In this document: positions 1 to 11,395 of the stretch, piece by piece
Layout: each line of letters begins with the position of its first letter
How positions within the stretch are numbered: position 1 is the stretch's first letter
Source of the DNA: Anadara kagoshimensis
Taxonomy: Eukaryota; Mollusca; Bivalvia; Arcoida; Arcidae
Direction of reading: 5' to 3'
NCBI GenBank assembly: GCA_021292105.1
Contig: CM037874.1
Coordinates: 22,627,534-22,691,533, forward strand
DNA length: 64,000 nt
Program-made: the position numbers and the translations under genes
The notes under the pieces: model-generated
What the model was told of the DNA's origin: nothing
The model's input: only the letters and a program-made list of their open reading frames with translations
Database searches by the model: none

Positions 1-96
1 AGCCACTAGCTATCCATAAGTCGTTCATTCGGAATCTTAGCTTCAACTCCTTTCCGTTACCTCAATGTTAAACTTTCGATATGCCCATACTGTATT
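1..96. repeat. Truncated copy of palindromic element family A
   Basis: Right half of a short inverted-repeat element, cut off by the window edge. It ends with the family terminus around TGTTAAACTTTCGA followed by a degraded CATACTGTA. Fuller copies lie at 6608, 7588, 10232 and 11172. It is non-coding and probably a MITE. Confidence 0.55.
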
Positions 97-1210
97 TGCG
101 TGTAATATACAGATTTGTTGCCTGGGACCTAACCTAGACATCACAGGGGAATTGGATTATTACTGACTATTAGCTGTTTAGCGTTTATATCTTTGAGAGG
201 AATAATTCTTTTTTACACATCAACAATACCGAACAAGCCTTTTCATTAATGATTTATCATATACGCCGACGCGGCTCTAAAATACGCTGAGTTACTGCAT
301 TTATATGAGATAACAAATGATAAAAAGAGGGTGATTAGCAGTTTTATGTAACGTATTAAGAACGTAGTGCAACCGTAAAAAACAGGCGAATCGTTTTTAT
401 ACTGCAACAGAACCTTGATTTTCCTTTCATTTAGAAAACATCAATGCAAGGCTAACCATATTATGTAAAAAAAAACATTAATGACATTATCAATCGCGTT
501 TTCTGTACAAGGTCATTTGTTTTGAATAATTTGGAAACATATTAAAGATGAAGCTATTAATCTTGCGTAATATTCAATTTGAAGGTTTGTTGGTGCCATG
601 AATTCATTTCCTTAATCAATTGTTAATTGACCAACGTTGAAAACTGTAAATTTGGTTTCTGTATGTTTTCGAGTTCAATGTGAAATACAAATTTTGCTTT
701 GCTACAACAACATTTTTATTTAATAGTAAGATCACTCACTTTATCGTGACAAATGAGGTAATTAGAGTTGCATACTGAATTAGTTTTTATGGAGCACTGT
801 TTGTTTTATAAGTAAGCACGATGGATATGGTCCCCAATAGTAAATAAAACCACACTACAAGCCATTTGTTCTAGCGTTTGTCCGAGATCGTAGATTTTCA
901 TAAAAAGTATTCGAATATCCGCTTCTCTGTTATTGTATTGTTTGCTTGTTAATCAATTATTTTAATTACTTTAACATGTTGCTTCTAGAACTAATTTTCA
1001 GTGTTAAAGGTATAACAACTTTTGATTTTTCTATACTTTACATCACTATTTTACATTCAAAAGTAAAAAAAAGTCTAAAACAAACTATTCACATGTTATT
1101 CCTCTAAACTTTTACACAAATGGTAAGCCAAGACACAAATATCTAGTTCTTAATAGGGGGTCTGGTTATTTTGTTAAGCATCATATCGATTCCAAACAAA
1201 AACATACTGA
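97..1210. other. AT-rich intergenic stretch
   Basis: No open frame with protein-like composition and no recognised repeat is visible in either direction. Confidence 0.5.
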
Positions 1211-1440
1211 AGATACCTACCTACTACCTAGTCCTTGTTACGCTCGGGGGCACACAGGGCAAGGACTAGAGTTTTCCACTTTTCTCTATCTTGTGCCGTC
1301 GTCTCCAGTTCTCCCAAAATTAGTCTATGTTCTTTCATTTTCTTTTCCATAGTTCTCCTCCAGGTGTTTTTTGGTCTGCCTTGCTTCCTTTTTCTTCAGG
1401 CGTCCATCTGAGAGCAACTCTTGTGATGTTATTCATAGGC
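1211..1440 (-). mobile_element. 3' end of a non-LTR (LINE) reverse-transcriptase ORF
   Basis: On the minus strand the last ~65 codons of a LINE polyprotein can be read. RWTPEEKG in one frame is followed, after a frameshift near 1380, by NTWRRTMEKKMKEH in another. The second frame continues through TTAQDREKWKTLVLALC to a stop at 1228-1230. The pattern W-x-P-x-(G)K...(R)PK-x-TWRR-T-E...AQDR-x-KW-x-x-LV-x-ALC is typical of the C-terminus of animal endonuclease/reverse-transcriptase LINEs of RTE-like type (established knowledge). Beyond the stop, a short TAGG-rich tail on the minus strand (1211-1230) resembles the simple-repeat 3' ends of such elements. Endonuclease and RT domains are missing, so this is a 5'-truncated, dead copy. 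Confidence 0.75.
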
Positions 1441-1734
1441 TTTCTGAGCACACTGAAGATAGCATCAATAACATGTTTGGTTTTTGGTATTATTTGGTAG
1501 CGTAATTTTCCAACAAACAATCGGTATACCAATTGGCACAAACTATGCACAAGATTCATTTCTATACTTGTTTTTGGTATGAAGCAGAATTTATACAGAA
1601 GCTTGTCAAATCGGATGTCAAATCATTTAACTTAACATTCAGATATAAGATGACGTTCTATCTATTAATAATCCAAAATTTGGAGTGAGATTGAAATTAA
1701 AGAACACGGTCGATTCATGAAGTTCTGTCCCATG

Positions 1735-2492
1735 TTTAGATGTATATCTCAATTATGACACTAAGAACGGAAAGCTACATTTGAAGCTGTATGACAAACA
1801 TGATTACTTCAACTTTTCTATTGCCAATTTTCCGTCGCAGCAATATTTAAGACGTCAAGTTTGACCGGCCGTTCGACCTTAGAATTATTAGAATATTCAA
1901 ATAAATATATGCCTTGTGCAATGTAGGGCTATAGACTTGTCATAGTAACATGATCAAACGTTGATATATAACGATAACAATACTGGGTATATCATATCGG
2001 ATGTTTATTGTAATGAAACATGCTTTCATTCTTAAATCAGACAGTCGTTCAGACCAAATGAATACTTACAATATTAAAGTTCAAACAACCAGGTCAATCT
2101 TGTCGCACTTGATCTGCTTCTCCAGCTTATGGTGTATTTGTTTCATAATTAGTACGCCATAGTACAGTTTGTTCCACCACGGGAAATTTATAGAACGAAG
2201 CCAGCGGCTTAGAAATATATTTTTGACACACAAAACCGTCAGCACAATATTGTTGATAAGTATGATGCCTCTGTACCCAATATTTGACGTCCCATAGTTT
2301 AAAGTGACTTAAATTTTCAACTTTGGGTACAGGTGGGTATGCATAGCTGAACAGGCGGTGCTAAGCCATCTGGAGCACCTGGCCTTAGTTAGAAGTTCAC
2401 GTGTTTTACTTAATTTACCAGTTTCAAAGTACTTACTTTGTTTTGGATTGTAGTTTGGATATGGATTGATATGTGCTTTCTTTGATTTAAAT
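1735..2492 (+). mobile_element. Penelope-like element, 3' fragment
   Basis: The first part (about 1740-1865) encodes residues like LKLYDKHDYFNFSIANFP, matching the C-terminal region of the reverse transcriptase seen better at 44909-45223. A stretch without similarity follows, then the rest of the C-terminus and the ~270-bp 3' tail (about 2095-2492), ending near the family terminus TTTGATT. It is decayed, with several breaks. Confidence 0.7.
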
Positions 2493-3715
2493 CAGGAATT
2501 CTCCGACTGTCGCAAGAAAGTGCGCCTAAGCCTCTTAACATATTTTCGTTACTTGTTGAATATATAAGTTTCTAACCTCCGTAACGTAGTTTAAATCGCT
2601 TCATTTTGTAGACGTGAGCATTTTCTTCGGATATATTACCAATCCAGTCGGCAATTCGAACAGACAGCAAAGATATTTTCTCCATTTTATGTCAACATTC
2701 GCAGACAAAAATTGGACCAAATAAAACATTTTACATAGCTTGACAGTATCGTTTCAAGAGCGAAAATTGCTATCAATGTCTTATAGAAATTGCAAAACCT
2801 GTTTCTGTAAAACATGAATTTCAAAACCTTGTGCCACATTTCACATTCTGTCAATTTGCTTGCATGGTGTTTGTAACCCACGTAATACACAACTGCAGAA
2901 ACCAAACTGGCTGAGTGTTTTGTTTTTGCCCTTGAAAGATTAAAAAATATATTCAAATCGAGACATTGTTTACATTGCTGTCTGTTACATTCAGGGATAC
3001 CTTAACGCTTATATAATAGAGGCCCAAAATGGATTTTATATATACATTCATTTAGCGCATAAAACACTTTGTTCTGTCCCAAAACAGTTCATGAACTGTT
3101 TTATGTTTGTTTAGAGGAATTGGAAAATCCGCGAAAACAGTTAAAATATTTCTGAACCATATATATAGGAGATTAGGTAACAAAACTACATGTTTATAGG
3201 TGGGGTTTTCTGTAGTGTCAGATTTAGCTGCTTGTCTTTAAATGCAAGCATTAACCTTAGGCCATGATGATAAACACCGTACAAAATAAAGCCCTGTAAC
3301 ACAATTCCATGTAGGTGAGGTGGAGTATAAATGGAATCCGATTATATTAATTTAGCGTTTAAAAGCAATATATCAACATGAAACATTTAAATACTCTTGT
3401 TTCAAATTTCTGGTACCATTCAAGGTACAGAAAAACAACATTTCCCTGTCCGCTTGAGCATTAATTAGTTTCCACATAAGGACTTTATCAATCCTTATTC
3501 CCAGGAATTTTTTTTAAAATCACCAAATAAAGCATCTATCTTGCAATGAACTCATTTTTTTGCAAATGATGTAATGAATATATGAAATACAGAAAATAAG
3601 AATTGATTTTTCATTTATCGCAACAATTTAACGCCATTTCACCATGGATTCAAAATCGCAAAAAAAAACATTTTCTGCAGTCCCATCATAAATCGGGAGT
3701 TTGGTAGATTGCATA
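2493..3715. other. AT-rich intergenic stretch
   Basis: No gene seen. It holds a 22-bp perfect palindrome (3081-3102). It also has 12-bp inverted repeats (AACAGACAGCAA near 2658, its complement near 2975) that could be the ends of a decayed 330-bp MITE. Confidence 0.45.
3081..3102. repeat. 22-bp perfect palindrome
   Basis: AAAACAGTTC followed by its exact reverse complement, with no spacer. No neighbouring gene suggests a function. Confidence 0.6.
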
Positions 3716-3996
3716 TTATACCACTTTTAATTTTTTAGCACTAGACGGTCGTTTCGGAATACAATTCCTCATCAGTAATGCTTGGATCAAAATGTCAAAC
3801 CAAAAATTAATCTCAACATACCCAAAAGGACCAAAATACATTTTACCTAAACTAACTAAGGAATACTTTGCACAAAGGAGTAAATCTTAGTTTTTGATGA
3901 ACTTATGATTTTAGCTAGCAGTAAATGTAGACAATAGTATATTCTGGTAATAATACACAATTATTGCCCACGCCTACTGAGTTTGTGATATGCAAT
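3716..3996 (-). mobile_element. Hammerhead-ribozyme repeat, near full length
   Basis: One of the longest copies of a dispersed ~280-bp family. Read on the minus strand it begins near TATCACAAACTCA and runs through a conserved AAGTATTCCTTAG segment and a GGTCC segment. It then reaches the ribozyme about 35-45 bp before the end (TGGTATAATATG). No coding capacity. Related copies: 20345, 25180, 25502, 26082, 28640, 47443, 52165, 57508 and 59622. Confidence 0.75.
3737..3782 (-). ncRNA. Type I hammerhead ribozyme, core intact
   Basis: On the minus strand the order is stem I 5' arm AGCATTA, core CTGATGA, stem II GGAA-loop-TTCC, core GAAA, a minimal stem III (CG/CG with a 2-nt loop, closed by A-U), the cleavage triplet GTC, and stem I 3' arm TAGTGCT. 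Stem I pairs over 7 bp with one G-U wobble. All catalytic-core positions match the hammerhead consensus. The very short stem III resembles hammerheads of Penelope-like elements and metazoan retrozymes, which are thought to work as dimers (established knowledge). Activity here is inferred. Confidence 0.8.
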
Positions 3997-4346
3997 AATG
4001 TTAAGTATCTGTCCCTTCTTGTCTTGTGAATCATATTATCAACGAGAATTGTGATGTTTTCAAAGTTGGTTGCTCTAGCGACTGTCAAGTACATGTTTTA
4101 ATTATAGGTTAAAAATTTATAAAAATTGTGTCCTTAAAAATCCCTTGTAATCCAGGATCTTTAAGAGACATATATTATTTACAGAGGGCAATAACCCTTT
4201 ATTAACAATTATATCAATTATCCCGAGGACACTGTTAATAAATTATTTGAAGTGATAAGTATCTAGTTATTCTAATATCATAGTTGATAAAATTAATGAT
4301 TTATGATATAGTGTTAGTGACCAGTCATTAACCAAGTTAGATATAT

Positions 4347-4920
4347 TGAAAATAAACACACCAATACCTGTCTAAATCATAATCCCAAAGCAATGTAAAA
4401 ACAAATATACCACTCCATGTCCAAATTACAATCCCGAGCAAAGTAAAAACCTTGAAAACTAAGTAACACAGATGAACTTCCACCAGGGAAGTGTAAGCAC
4501 CTCATATTTAGCTGACAACAAAGATGCCGGTCGATATTAAAATTACAATTTCATAAGCTTGGGAAAAAACTTTTAAAACTGGTAAACAAAGTTAAACATG
4601 AATGTTCACCAGGAAAGTGAGGGCGGGTGCTCCGGTAGGGTAAACACTACCTGTTTAGCTAGCTTAATCGATAGCTCGATAGCTGTATCAAACACAACAT
4701 ACCAAATCATGTCCGAATCGCAAGCCCAGAATAAAGAACAAACTTTGAAGACTATCATTATAAGTTTTACACGTGAATTGCCACCAGAGAAGTGAAGCTG
4801 GGTGTACCGGAAAAGCTTCTGTATAGCAATCTGCCCCGTCACATGTAAAATCAAAATTGAAAATGAAAGGAATACGGAACGTCAAATATACCTAGGATAA
4901 TTTTGGATACAGAGACATTT
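4347..4920 (-). repeat. Cluster of four retroelement 3' tails in one orientation
   Basis: Four partial copies of the Penelope-like 3' tail follow one another (about 4347-4400, 4403-4530, 4540-4680, 4687-4920). All are minus sense, each restarting near the same 3' terminus (AAACA-A/C-ACATACCA-like on the plus strand). The last copy reaches back to the TTTGACGTT region. Open frames here are accidental. Confidence 0.65.
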
Positions 4921-5686
4921 AAATATGGTTATGACTGCTCTATAATACTTCTGTGCCTCTATTGTAGAATTAAAGTTGTTCAGCATTCTGATCTCTCTTT
5001 TTCATCCAAACAGTGAATGGAGTAAAGCCGTTGTATATTAAATGCCACGCAAGGTTTTTTTATCTTATATACTGACGGGTCAGAAAGGTACGTGGAAGGT
5101 GGAGACATCGGAGTTCTTAGTGAAGACTTACCTTGGGTTCTCTAAATCTGACTGATTGAGTTTCGAACCAAGGCAGTAGGAAGTGCTATTATCCTTAAGC
5201 AGGTCCGTTAGCAAACACGGCAATTGAGGTCTTAACCCCAGATTTTTAATTTTATAATGAAGTTCCACCCACTAGATTCCAACTTAAAACCAAAAGTCTT
5301 TCAGATTAGACTTTGGAACATTGGATGTGTCAATCGTGCAGCTTAGACAAAGAACACATCAACCTTCCTGAAATCATTTTATATATCTGCGTCGCTGTAA
5401 ATTTGACAAAGTTGTTTGTTTTTTCTTTTAAACGCTTAGTATCTAATATCATGTTTTTTCTGCATTTCTAGTAATTGCAAGATATAAATTGAAACAAAAT
5501 AATATAAGTAAAAAACTGAATGCTTTTGCCCAGAATACTTTCTTTTAAAAGTCTTCATGTCATCGTAGTACCTCCTACATTTTTTCATTTGCAATTTCAA
5601 ATGACTTAAACGCCCGTCGATTTTTACCCCGAAACATGTCAACAATGTTGTAAGGTTGGCCAAAATATGAAATAGTTTGCTTTCAA
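4921..5686. other. Intergenic, nothing recognised
   Basis: No supported gene. Around 5080-5150 the composition is less AT-rich, but I see no frame with a family match. Confidence 0.4.
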
Positions 5687-5800
5687 TATAATTACAAGAG
5701 TGAGAGTTGAGTTGAGTAATGGTGTTTAACGTCCCAGTCAAGAATAATAAAGGGACGTTAAACACCATTACTCAACTCAACTCTCACTCTTGTAATTATA
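5687..5800. repeat. Perfect 49-bp inverted repeat (foldback)
   Basis: Arms 5687-5735 and 5752-5800 are exact reverse complements separated by 16 nt, so the transcript or single strand would form a 49-bp hairpin. The inner part contains GTGTTTAACGTCCC, a motif I associate with molluscan repeat tails (from memory). Perfect arms imply recent formation or gene conversion. A second short palindrome (5788-5812) overlaps its right edge. Confidence 0.9.
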
Positions 5801-5812
5801 ATATAATTACAA

Positions 5813-6386
5813 GTAGGAACGAGAACATACAACTGATAAAGAATAGTAGTACTTGAAACATTCAACGTGTCTTTAAATAGGTATGTCTTGCCTGATTACA
5901 CTGGTTGAAATCCACGTGTTTATCTGCATGTTAGTTTCATTTTTATGTTATACCAAAGAGAGTGTTATTTGAACATGGACAGGAATTGTTGTGTTTGATT
6001 TTAAGATTTTTATGTTTGTTGACATTTGGCCTGTGTTTGATAAGGTTTTTGTGTTTGTTGGCATTCGGTCTGAGTCAGTTTTTATCTTATTTAGTCAATT
6101 TGTAAGAATACAGGCTTCCAAAAGTTTTAAAATCAACAAACTTCTGATTATTAAGGCCGAGCAACTTTGATTTTGTGCTTCAATTACAAATCAATTTTCA
6201 ATAAATAATTATATATAATTTTCATTTCGTGACATATAGAATTCTCACATGCCATTGACTTTGGTTTGATACGTTATGAAATGTTACGTAACACTGTTGA
6301 GATTGTTTAGACGGTAATAAGCTTGATTTTTCGTGTTTTAATTGAAATTTATACGTGCTGTTTAGTGCAAGTTTAATGATTAAATA
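5813..6386. other. AT-rich intergenic stretch
   Basis: Contains GTTTGTTG-rich imprecise repeats (about 5990-6065) but no gene. Confidence 0.4.
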
Positions 6387-6565
6387 CCGTAAACTCGAAT
6401 ATATTAAACACGCTTAAGACGAATACATGGATAGTACAAAGTCAAATACTGGGTCAAACCGCTCCTCTATATAAATCTATAACAAAATAACAAAGTCTCT
6501 TTATACCAAAGTGAAAAAAGAGTCCCAAAGGCTTCGTTATAAACGTGTTTAACTTTATACTGTAT
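6387..6565. repeat. Palindromic element family B, copy 1
   Basis: About 180 bp, similar to 7321-7510. Both share a CTCTATATAA core, a GGCTTCGTT-TAAACGT segment and complementary ends around TTTACxGTAA. Probably a non-autonomous DNA transposon. Confidence 0.5.
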
Positions 6566-6607
6566 GTTTTCTGGGATTAATTTCTGTAGAATGTTTTCGG
6601 AAACAGA

Positions 6608-6837
6608 TACGGTGCAGACTTGTTGAAAACATGTGACTTAGCTACCGAGTTAGTGCCGAGTCAACCGTTATCTTGGCCTCATGTTAGACTATCTCGACAG
6701 TTAATCTACCTCTTGGTAGCTTTTCTGTTACTAGCTATCAATTTCCAATGACCAGTTACCAGCTGGAGAATTGACAACTAAGCTTTCACCTCTTTTCTTT
6801 AGGTCAGTGTTTAACGTTCGTCAGGCCTGTACTGTAA
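6608..6837. repeat. Palindromic element family A, copy 2
   Basis: Its ends resemble GTGCAGACTTGTTGAAAAC and GTTCGTCAGGCCTGTACTG, diverged versions of the family A inverted termini. The interior is rich in GAGTTAGTGCCGA-like words shared with other copies. Confidence 0.5.
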
Positions 6838-7320
6838 GCAATTTAAATAAGCTTTAAGGTTTTTAGCAAGAAAGATTTAATTTAATTGATTACTCCCCTT
6901 TGGCACCAGAGAACAAACATGTAGGTCTTCGTCCTTTCGTGGTAATGTTATTACATAGTAAAATTATGTTTACAGCACTAGGTTGTCTCAAATCCAATTG
7001 AATAATTCATGTTTAACAACTCAATGTCATGTTTGGTTAATTTGGAAAACGTGACCTCATGTTGTTTCAAGGGAATTCTGAAGGTGTGTTTCCTAATAAT
7101 ACATATGTTACATTATATGTTGTGTGTTGTATATATTTTATGAATGGACTGAAGAACTAGTCGTTTATTCTATGTTTTCGCAGAGTCACAGACCTTCCGC
7201 ATTATAGGTTTTGGTGAAATATTAAGAGAGGGTACTGGTTATGGCGAAAAACACAACAGATATATTTTGGATTTTAAATACTTTGCGAAAAACAAGGTGG
7301 TATAGTTATTGGGGTACATT

Positions 7321-7510
7321 ATTTACAGTAAAACACGAATATATAGCGACCACGCTTAAACCGAATAAATGGATAGTAAGACGTCAAATAATGAGTCAAT
7401 CCGCACCTCTATATAAGTGTATTTATAACAATATAACGAAGTCGCTTTATAACGTAGTAAAGAATAGAGCCCCTAGGGCTTCGTTGTAAACGTATTTACG
7501 GTAATAGAGA
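7321..7510. repeat. Palindromic element family B, copy 2
   Basis: Second copy of the 6387 element, ending CGTATTTACGGTAA against TTTACAGTAAAACACG at the other end. The open frame across it is not a gene. Confidence 0.5.
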
Positions 7511-7587
7511 TTTACATCCATTCTTGATACCATTTGTCATTATGACCAATACTGTCCAAAAGTTGTATAGTTACTGGTCTCTATATA

Positions 7588-7797
7588 CAGTACAGGCCAG
7601 TCAAAAGTTTAACACTAAGCTTACGAATTAGTATCAAATCGGTAACTCAGATCGGCCCCTGATTCCTATTATATATATATCCTCAAATGGTCAAAATTTA
7701 TCTCCATCATGTATATCTTGGCCTCTCGATGACCGAGTTGACCTTCCTCTCCGTTAGCTCAGTGTTAAACTTTCGAAAGGTCTATACTTGTATATTT
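7588..7797. repeat. Palindromic element family A, copy 3
   Basis: Starts CAGTACAGGCCAGTCAAAAG and ends AAACTTTCGAAAGGTCTATA. These ends are largely reverse complementary over about 30 bp. It encloses a short TATATA run. Confidence 0.6.
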
Positions 7798-9059
7798 CTA
7801 AGACTTATGTTCTTACTACATTGGTTGTTTTTGTTCTTGATTGTTATAGCTATAGCCAAGAACTATAAATGTATTAATTTTAGCGTGTACAGTGTTTAGC
7901 ACAAGATGAAATTTGCGTAAATATAATAGATCACCTTGTGCACTATGGTGGTGTTTATATCGGCGGAGAATTCAAATAAACGGTACTAAATCGCTAAAGT
8001 TAGTACGCTGCTAAACATTGAAACACCAACAGTGTTTTACAGTGTGTCTTTATCCTCTATTTTCATGTTCGCACTTTTTACCGTTTTACTTGCATTGTGT
8101 CGTGTTCTTTTTTGCGTTGGTTGTTCGCAAGTACGTGTGGTTTACAAATCAGCTAAATATTTTATAAAAGACCAATGTTATTACCACGTCTTTTTTCCAT
8201 ACCTGTATAACCGTATGTACCTTTACATACATTGATTGAACAGTATTAAATCCAAATTTTATTGATATTCTTCCCAGAAAAAGCTGCTGTCTAAATGATG
8301 AATGGCCGATCCTGGATCGTGTTGAACTGCAAAAAACTTATGGCGAAAACAAAATGGCGGATCTAAAAACGTATTTAAGTTTTTATTGGAGAAAATCTAT
8401 TATTTGACCAAATATGACAAATAACTTTTATTTATAATTTAATTATCACTAAAGTGGTGTATTTTTTGGCATTATTAAAATTTATAATCCATATACATGT
8501 ATCATTATAAAATATGGGTATTAAAAACTACGTGGTAATACCCCATTCGTTATTGCCACATACGAGGCAATAACCACTTCTTTCATAAAAACTTAGGGTG
8601 TCCCCATGATTTATAACAACACAGTATTTTATAAGTAGATTTAGCAAGAATATAGTTTACTATGTGATATCCAGCATACTGTCATCGAAGATTCAATAAA
8701 GTGTCTTGAATGAACAGATGCCGTCTACAAAAAACTTAATCTAATATTAACAAGAGGTCAGTTGTCAATAGTTACGGAAATGAAAGTGTATCTAGATATG
8801 TTTTTCCTATTTATTTGTATAACAGACTTAATTCTGATAGCATACATTCCAAGGCTCTCCAAAAACTACTTTTATTAATTGTATCTTCGATGTCCTGTGC
8901 GGCTAAAAATTTATAGAAAGTTTGTATAGACCACTTGTAAAATAAGTTTGGACCAAAACAGTACTTTACTTTTCCTACTAGGCATCGTGTAGCTATTGCA
9001 TTAAAATATTTGACTGTTTAAAATTATGTTATCAGTAATTTCTACATGTCTTAATTATA
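7798..9059. other. Intergenic, nothing recognised
   Basis: No gene or clear repeat. The short hydrophobic frames here look like AT-rich chance translations. Confidence 0.4.
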
Positions 9060-9212
9060 GTCAAAAACAAACATACTAATCCATGTCCGAAACACAATCC
9101 AGAAGCAAACTAAAAACTTTAGAACTGACAAGTTAGGTTACACACGTGAACTTCCACCAGGGAAGTGAGGCCGGTGCTTCGGAAGGGTAAGCACCTCTTG
9201 TTTAGCCTAAGA
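9060..9212 (-). mobile_element. Penelope-like 3' tail, well conserved
   Basis: Minus-sense, 5'-truncated copy ending at the family 3' terminus (TTTGTTTTTGA on the minus strand). It is among the best preserved copies, close to those at 52346 and 44704. Confidence 0.75.
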
Positions 9213-9787
9213 TCGAATCCCACGCATTCCCTAACATGAGAAAGTCAGTTAGCTAACAGATGGTCGATGATTTTAATCCGGCTTGCTCTACGATCTTAGA
9301 AGTGATGTTATTTGACTGGGGCGTACATTGACATCATGAGCTTGATTTTCTAATTGGAATTCAGACGCGCACTTCGTATGAAAACTATCATCGACATTTT
9401 TTTATGCATTGAAACTTTTTTGTCACGTGATTTTTGTTCAAATAGTTTTAAAAGGGCTTTACATATCAATTGGTTTTAGCGTAGTTTTGCAACCAGCTTT
9501 CTAATTTTTAAACAACCAGTGGCACCAACAAAACCAAAGGAACGATACAATACAAGTAAAGGATAGTCAAACGCACTTTACGGTACACATGCTGTGATAA
9601 ATGACAAAGAATACATATAATGAAGAATTTTAGCATTTTACTACAGTCGCATCATAAGTTGTATTACATTCTTCAAGCTATACAAATACTCTAAATAAAA
9701 CACTCGTTTTCGGACAGGTGGACCTTGCCCTTAAACATTCCAGATTGAATAAGATTTAAATTGTACTAAAAGGTAAATTTTGAAAAA
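9213..9787. other. Intergenic, nothing recognised
   Basis: No supported feature. Confidence 0.4.
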
Positions 9788-9975
9788 ATACAGTCAAACA
9801 TTAAATAAAGGCCATTCATCTGAACCAGTAAAAGTGGCCTTCATAGGCAGCTGGTTCTTATATACAGATTCCAATAACAAGAATAAAGAACGATTTGAAT
9901 AAAAAATTCTGATCTTTATAAACAGGTGGTGGTACTTATACAAAGGTGGACTTTAACATAGGTTTGACTGCATAT
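9788..9975. repeat. Palindromic element family C, copy 1
   Basis: Ends ATACAGTCAAAC and GGTTTGACTGCAT are inverted repeats. The interior has AAAGGCCA and CTTTATAAACAGGTG words shared with 50957 and 56005. A 67-codon frame beginning inside it is not a gene. Confidence 0.6.
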
Positions 9976-10231
9976 GTTAAGGATGTCATAGGGACACAAA
10001 GAAATTTTAGTGTTTCAGTAATAGTGCAAGAGATTACCTTTGCCAGTATTCAGCTGCAATGTGCTACATTAACCATTTCAAAATACCCCGCACAAATGCC
10101 AACGAGTATTAAATCAATAGCATACTCCCTACCCCATTGTAAACTTTAAAGAAATGGCTATTAAAAATACATTTTTCAATTTTGAAATATGCTTTTGATC
10201 AACGATATTATGCTAGAGCTTAAAGTCAGTA

Positions 10232-10430
10232 AAGACCTGTCGAAAGTTTTAACAGGTAAGCTAACGAAAAGGTGTCAAAATTCGGCTGTTGAGTTGGAGG
10301 AAAAATACAACATGTGTAAGTATAACTGCCCAGAAAAAGATAGAAGCTGGCGTGGACATATAGCCAGCGGAGAGCCGAGATCGACACTTATTCGTTAGCT
10401 TATTGTTAACATTCCGACAGGACTGTACCA
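10232..10430. repeat. Palindromic element family A, copy 4
   Basis: Left end GACCTGTCGAAAGTTTTAAC and right end GTTAACATTCCGACAGGA are inverted, each next to TAGCTAACGAA-like words or their complement. Confidence 0.6.
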
Positions 10431-11171
10431 TCTTGTGTACTGTATATGTATAGGCAAAACAATATTGACCTGTCCGCTTTACTTTTTCCTAAAATGCTTA
10501 TTATAGACCAGTGCATTTATGTTCAAGAAAACAGGTGTTTATTTCGTTTACAATATGAGGGTACGCAGTATACCCTGTATTTGACATTATAAATACAACA
10601 GAAAAACACAAATCTATTTACCGACAGTCCGTCGTTGATATACGGAATGTGACAACTCATATATGTGGTGGATCATTTTTGATTGTTTCCTAATGACAGG
10701 TTAAGCGGACAGGTTAATGTTGTTTGCCGTTTAAGGTCAATGTGAGTTTAATTTTCGTAAGTAACATATAGTCAGAATCTTACCTTGGATTGTTCTAATC
10801 AAGCCTATTATTAGTAAATTAATAATATTACTTGTGCTTTGTAGAAATTAATCTGCTTTTATCACATGTGTCACACACGAAAGTTAAATAAAATATTACT
10901 GATGAGAAGCGCATTAGGCAAACAAGTTTGACCTGTGTGCATTACCTTCTATTCGTAATATCCGTACACCTTGATCCATCTAGTACCTGTGTAGTATTAC
11001 GATTCGTATAATTCATACACAACAATGCATATTTCCATGATGTTACCATAACAACCGTGTATCCTATACATATATACACTGGTCTACAATAAATATTTAA
11101 ATTAAAGGTCAAGCGGACATGTCAAAGTTGTTTGCTCTAGAACCATGACGAATGTGATCTGTCAGATAAGG
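10431..11171. other. Intergenic, nothing recognised
   Basis: No gene seen. AAGCGGACAGGTTAA and AAGCGGACATGTCAA (near 10700 and 11110) are near-identical words of unknown meaning. Confidence 0.4.
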
Positions 11172-11395
11172 AATTCCAGTACAGACATGTCGAAAGTTTA
11201 ACACTGACCAAATGAAAAAAAAAAGTTTTTCAAAGCTCGGCTGACGAGTGACTGAGATATGGATAGCTAGTGGCCGAATAACAAGCAATAGATATATAGC
11301 AGCTGTCCAGATATAGCTAACGAGGGGTCGGAATGAGATACTAATTCGGCACTTATTCGTTAGCTCAGTGTTAAACTTTCGACAGGTCTGTACTG
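11172..11395. repeat. Palindromic element family A, best copy
   Basis: About 224 bp with inverted termini of ~30 bp: CAGTACAGACATGTCGAAAG at the left, and CTTTCGACAGGTCTGTACTG, its near-exact complement, at the right. The inner flank TTCGTTAGCTCAGTGTTAAA is also shared. No coding capacity; a MITE by structure. The 119-codon minus frame across it is an artefact of the palindrome. Confidence 0.75.

Noticed and set aside
9946-10149. 67-codon frame
   Set aside because: It begins in the right terminus of palindromic element family C and continues into unrelated sequence; no family match.
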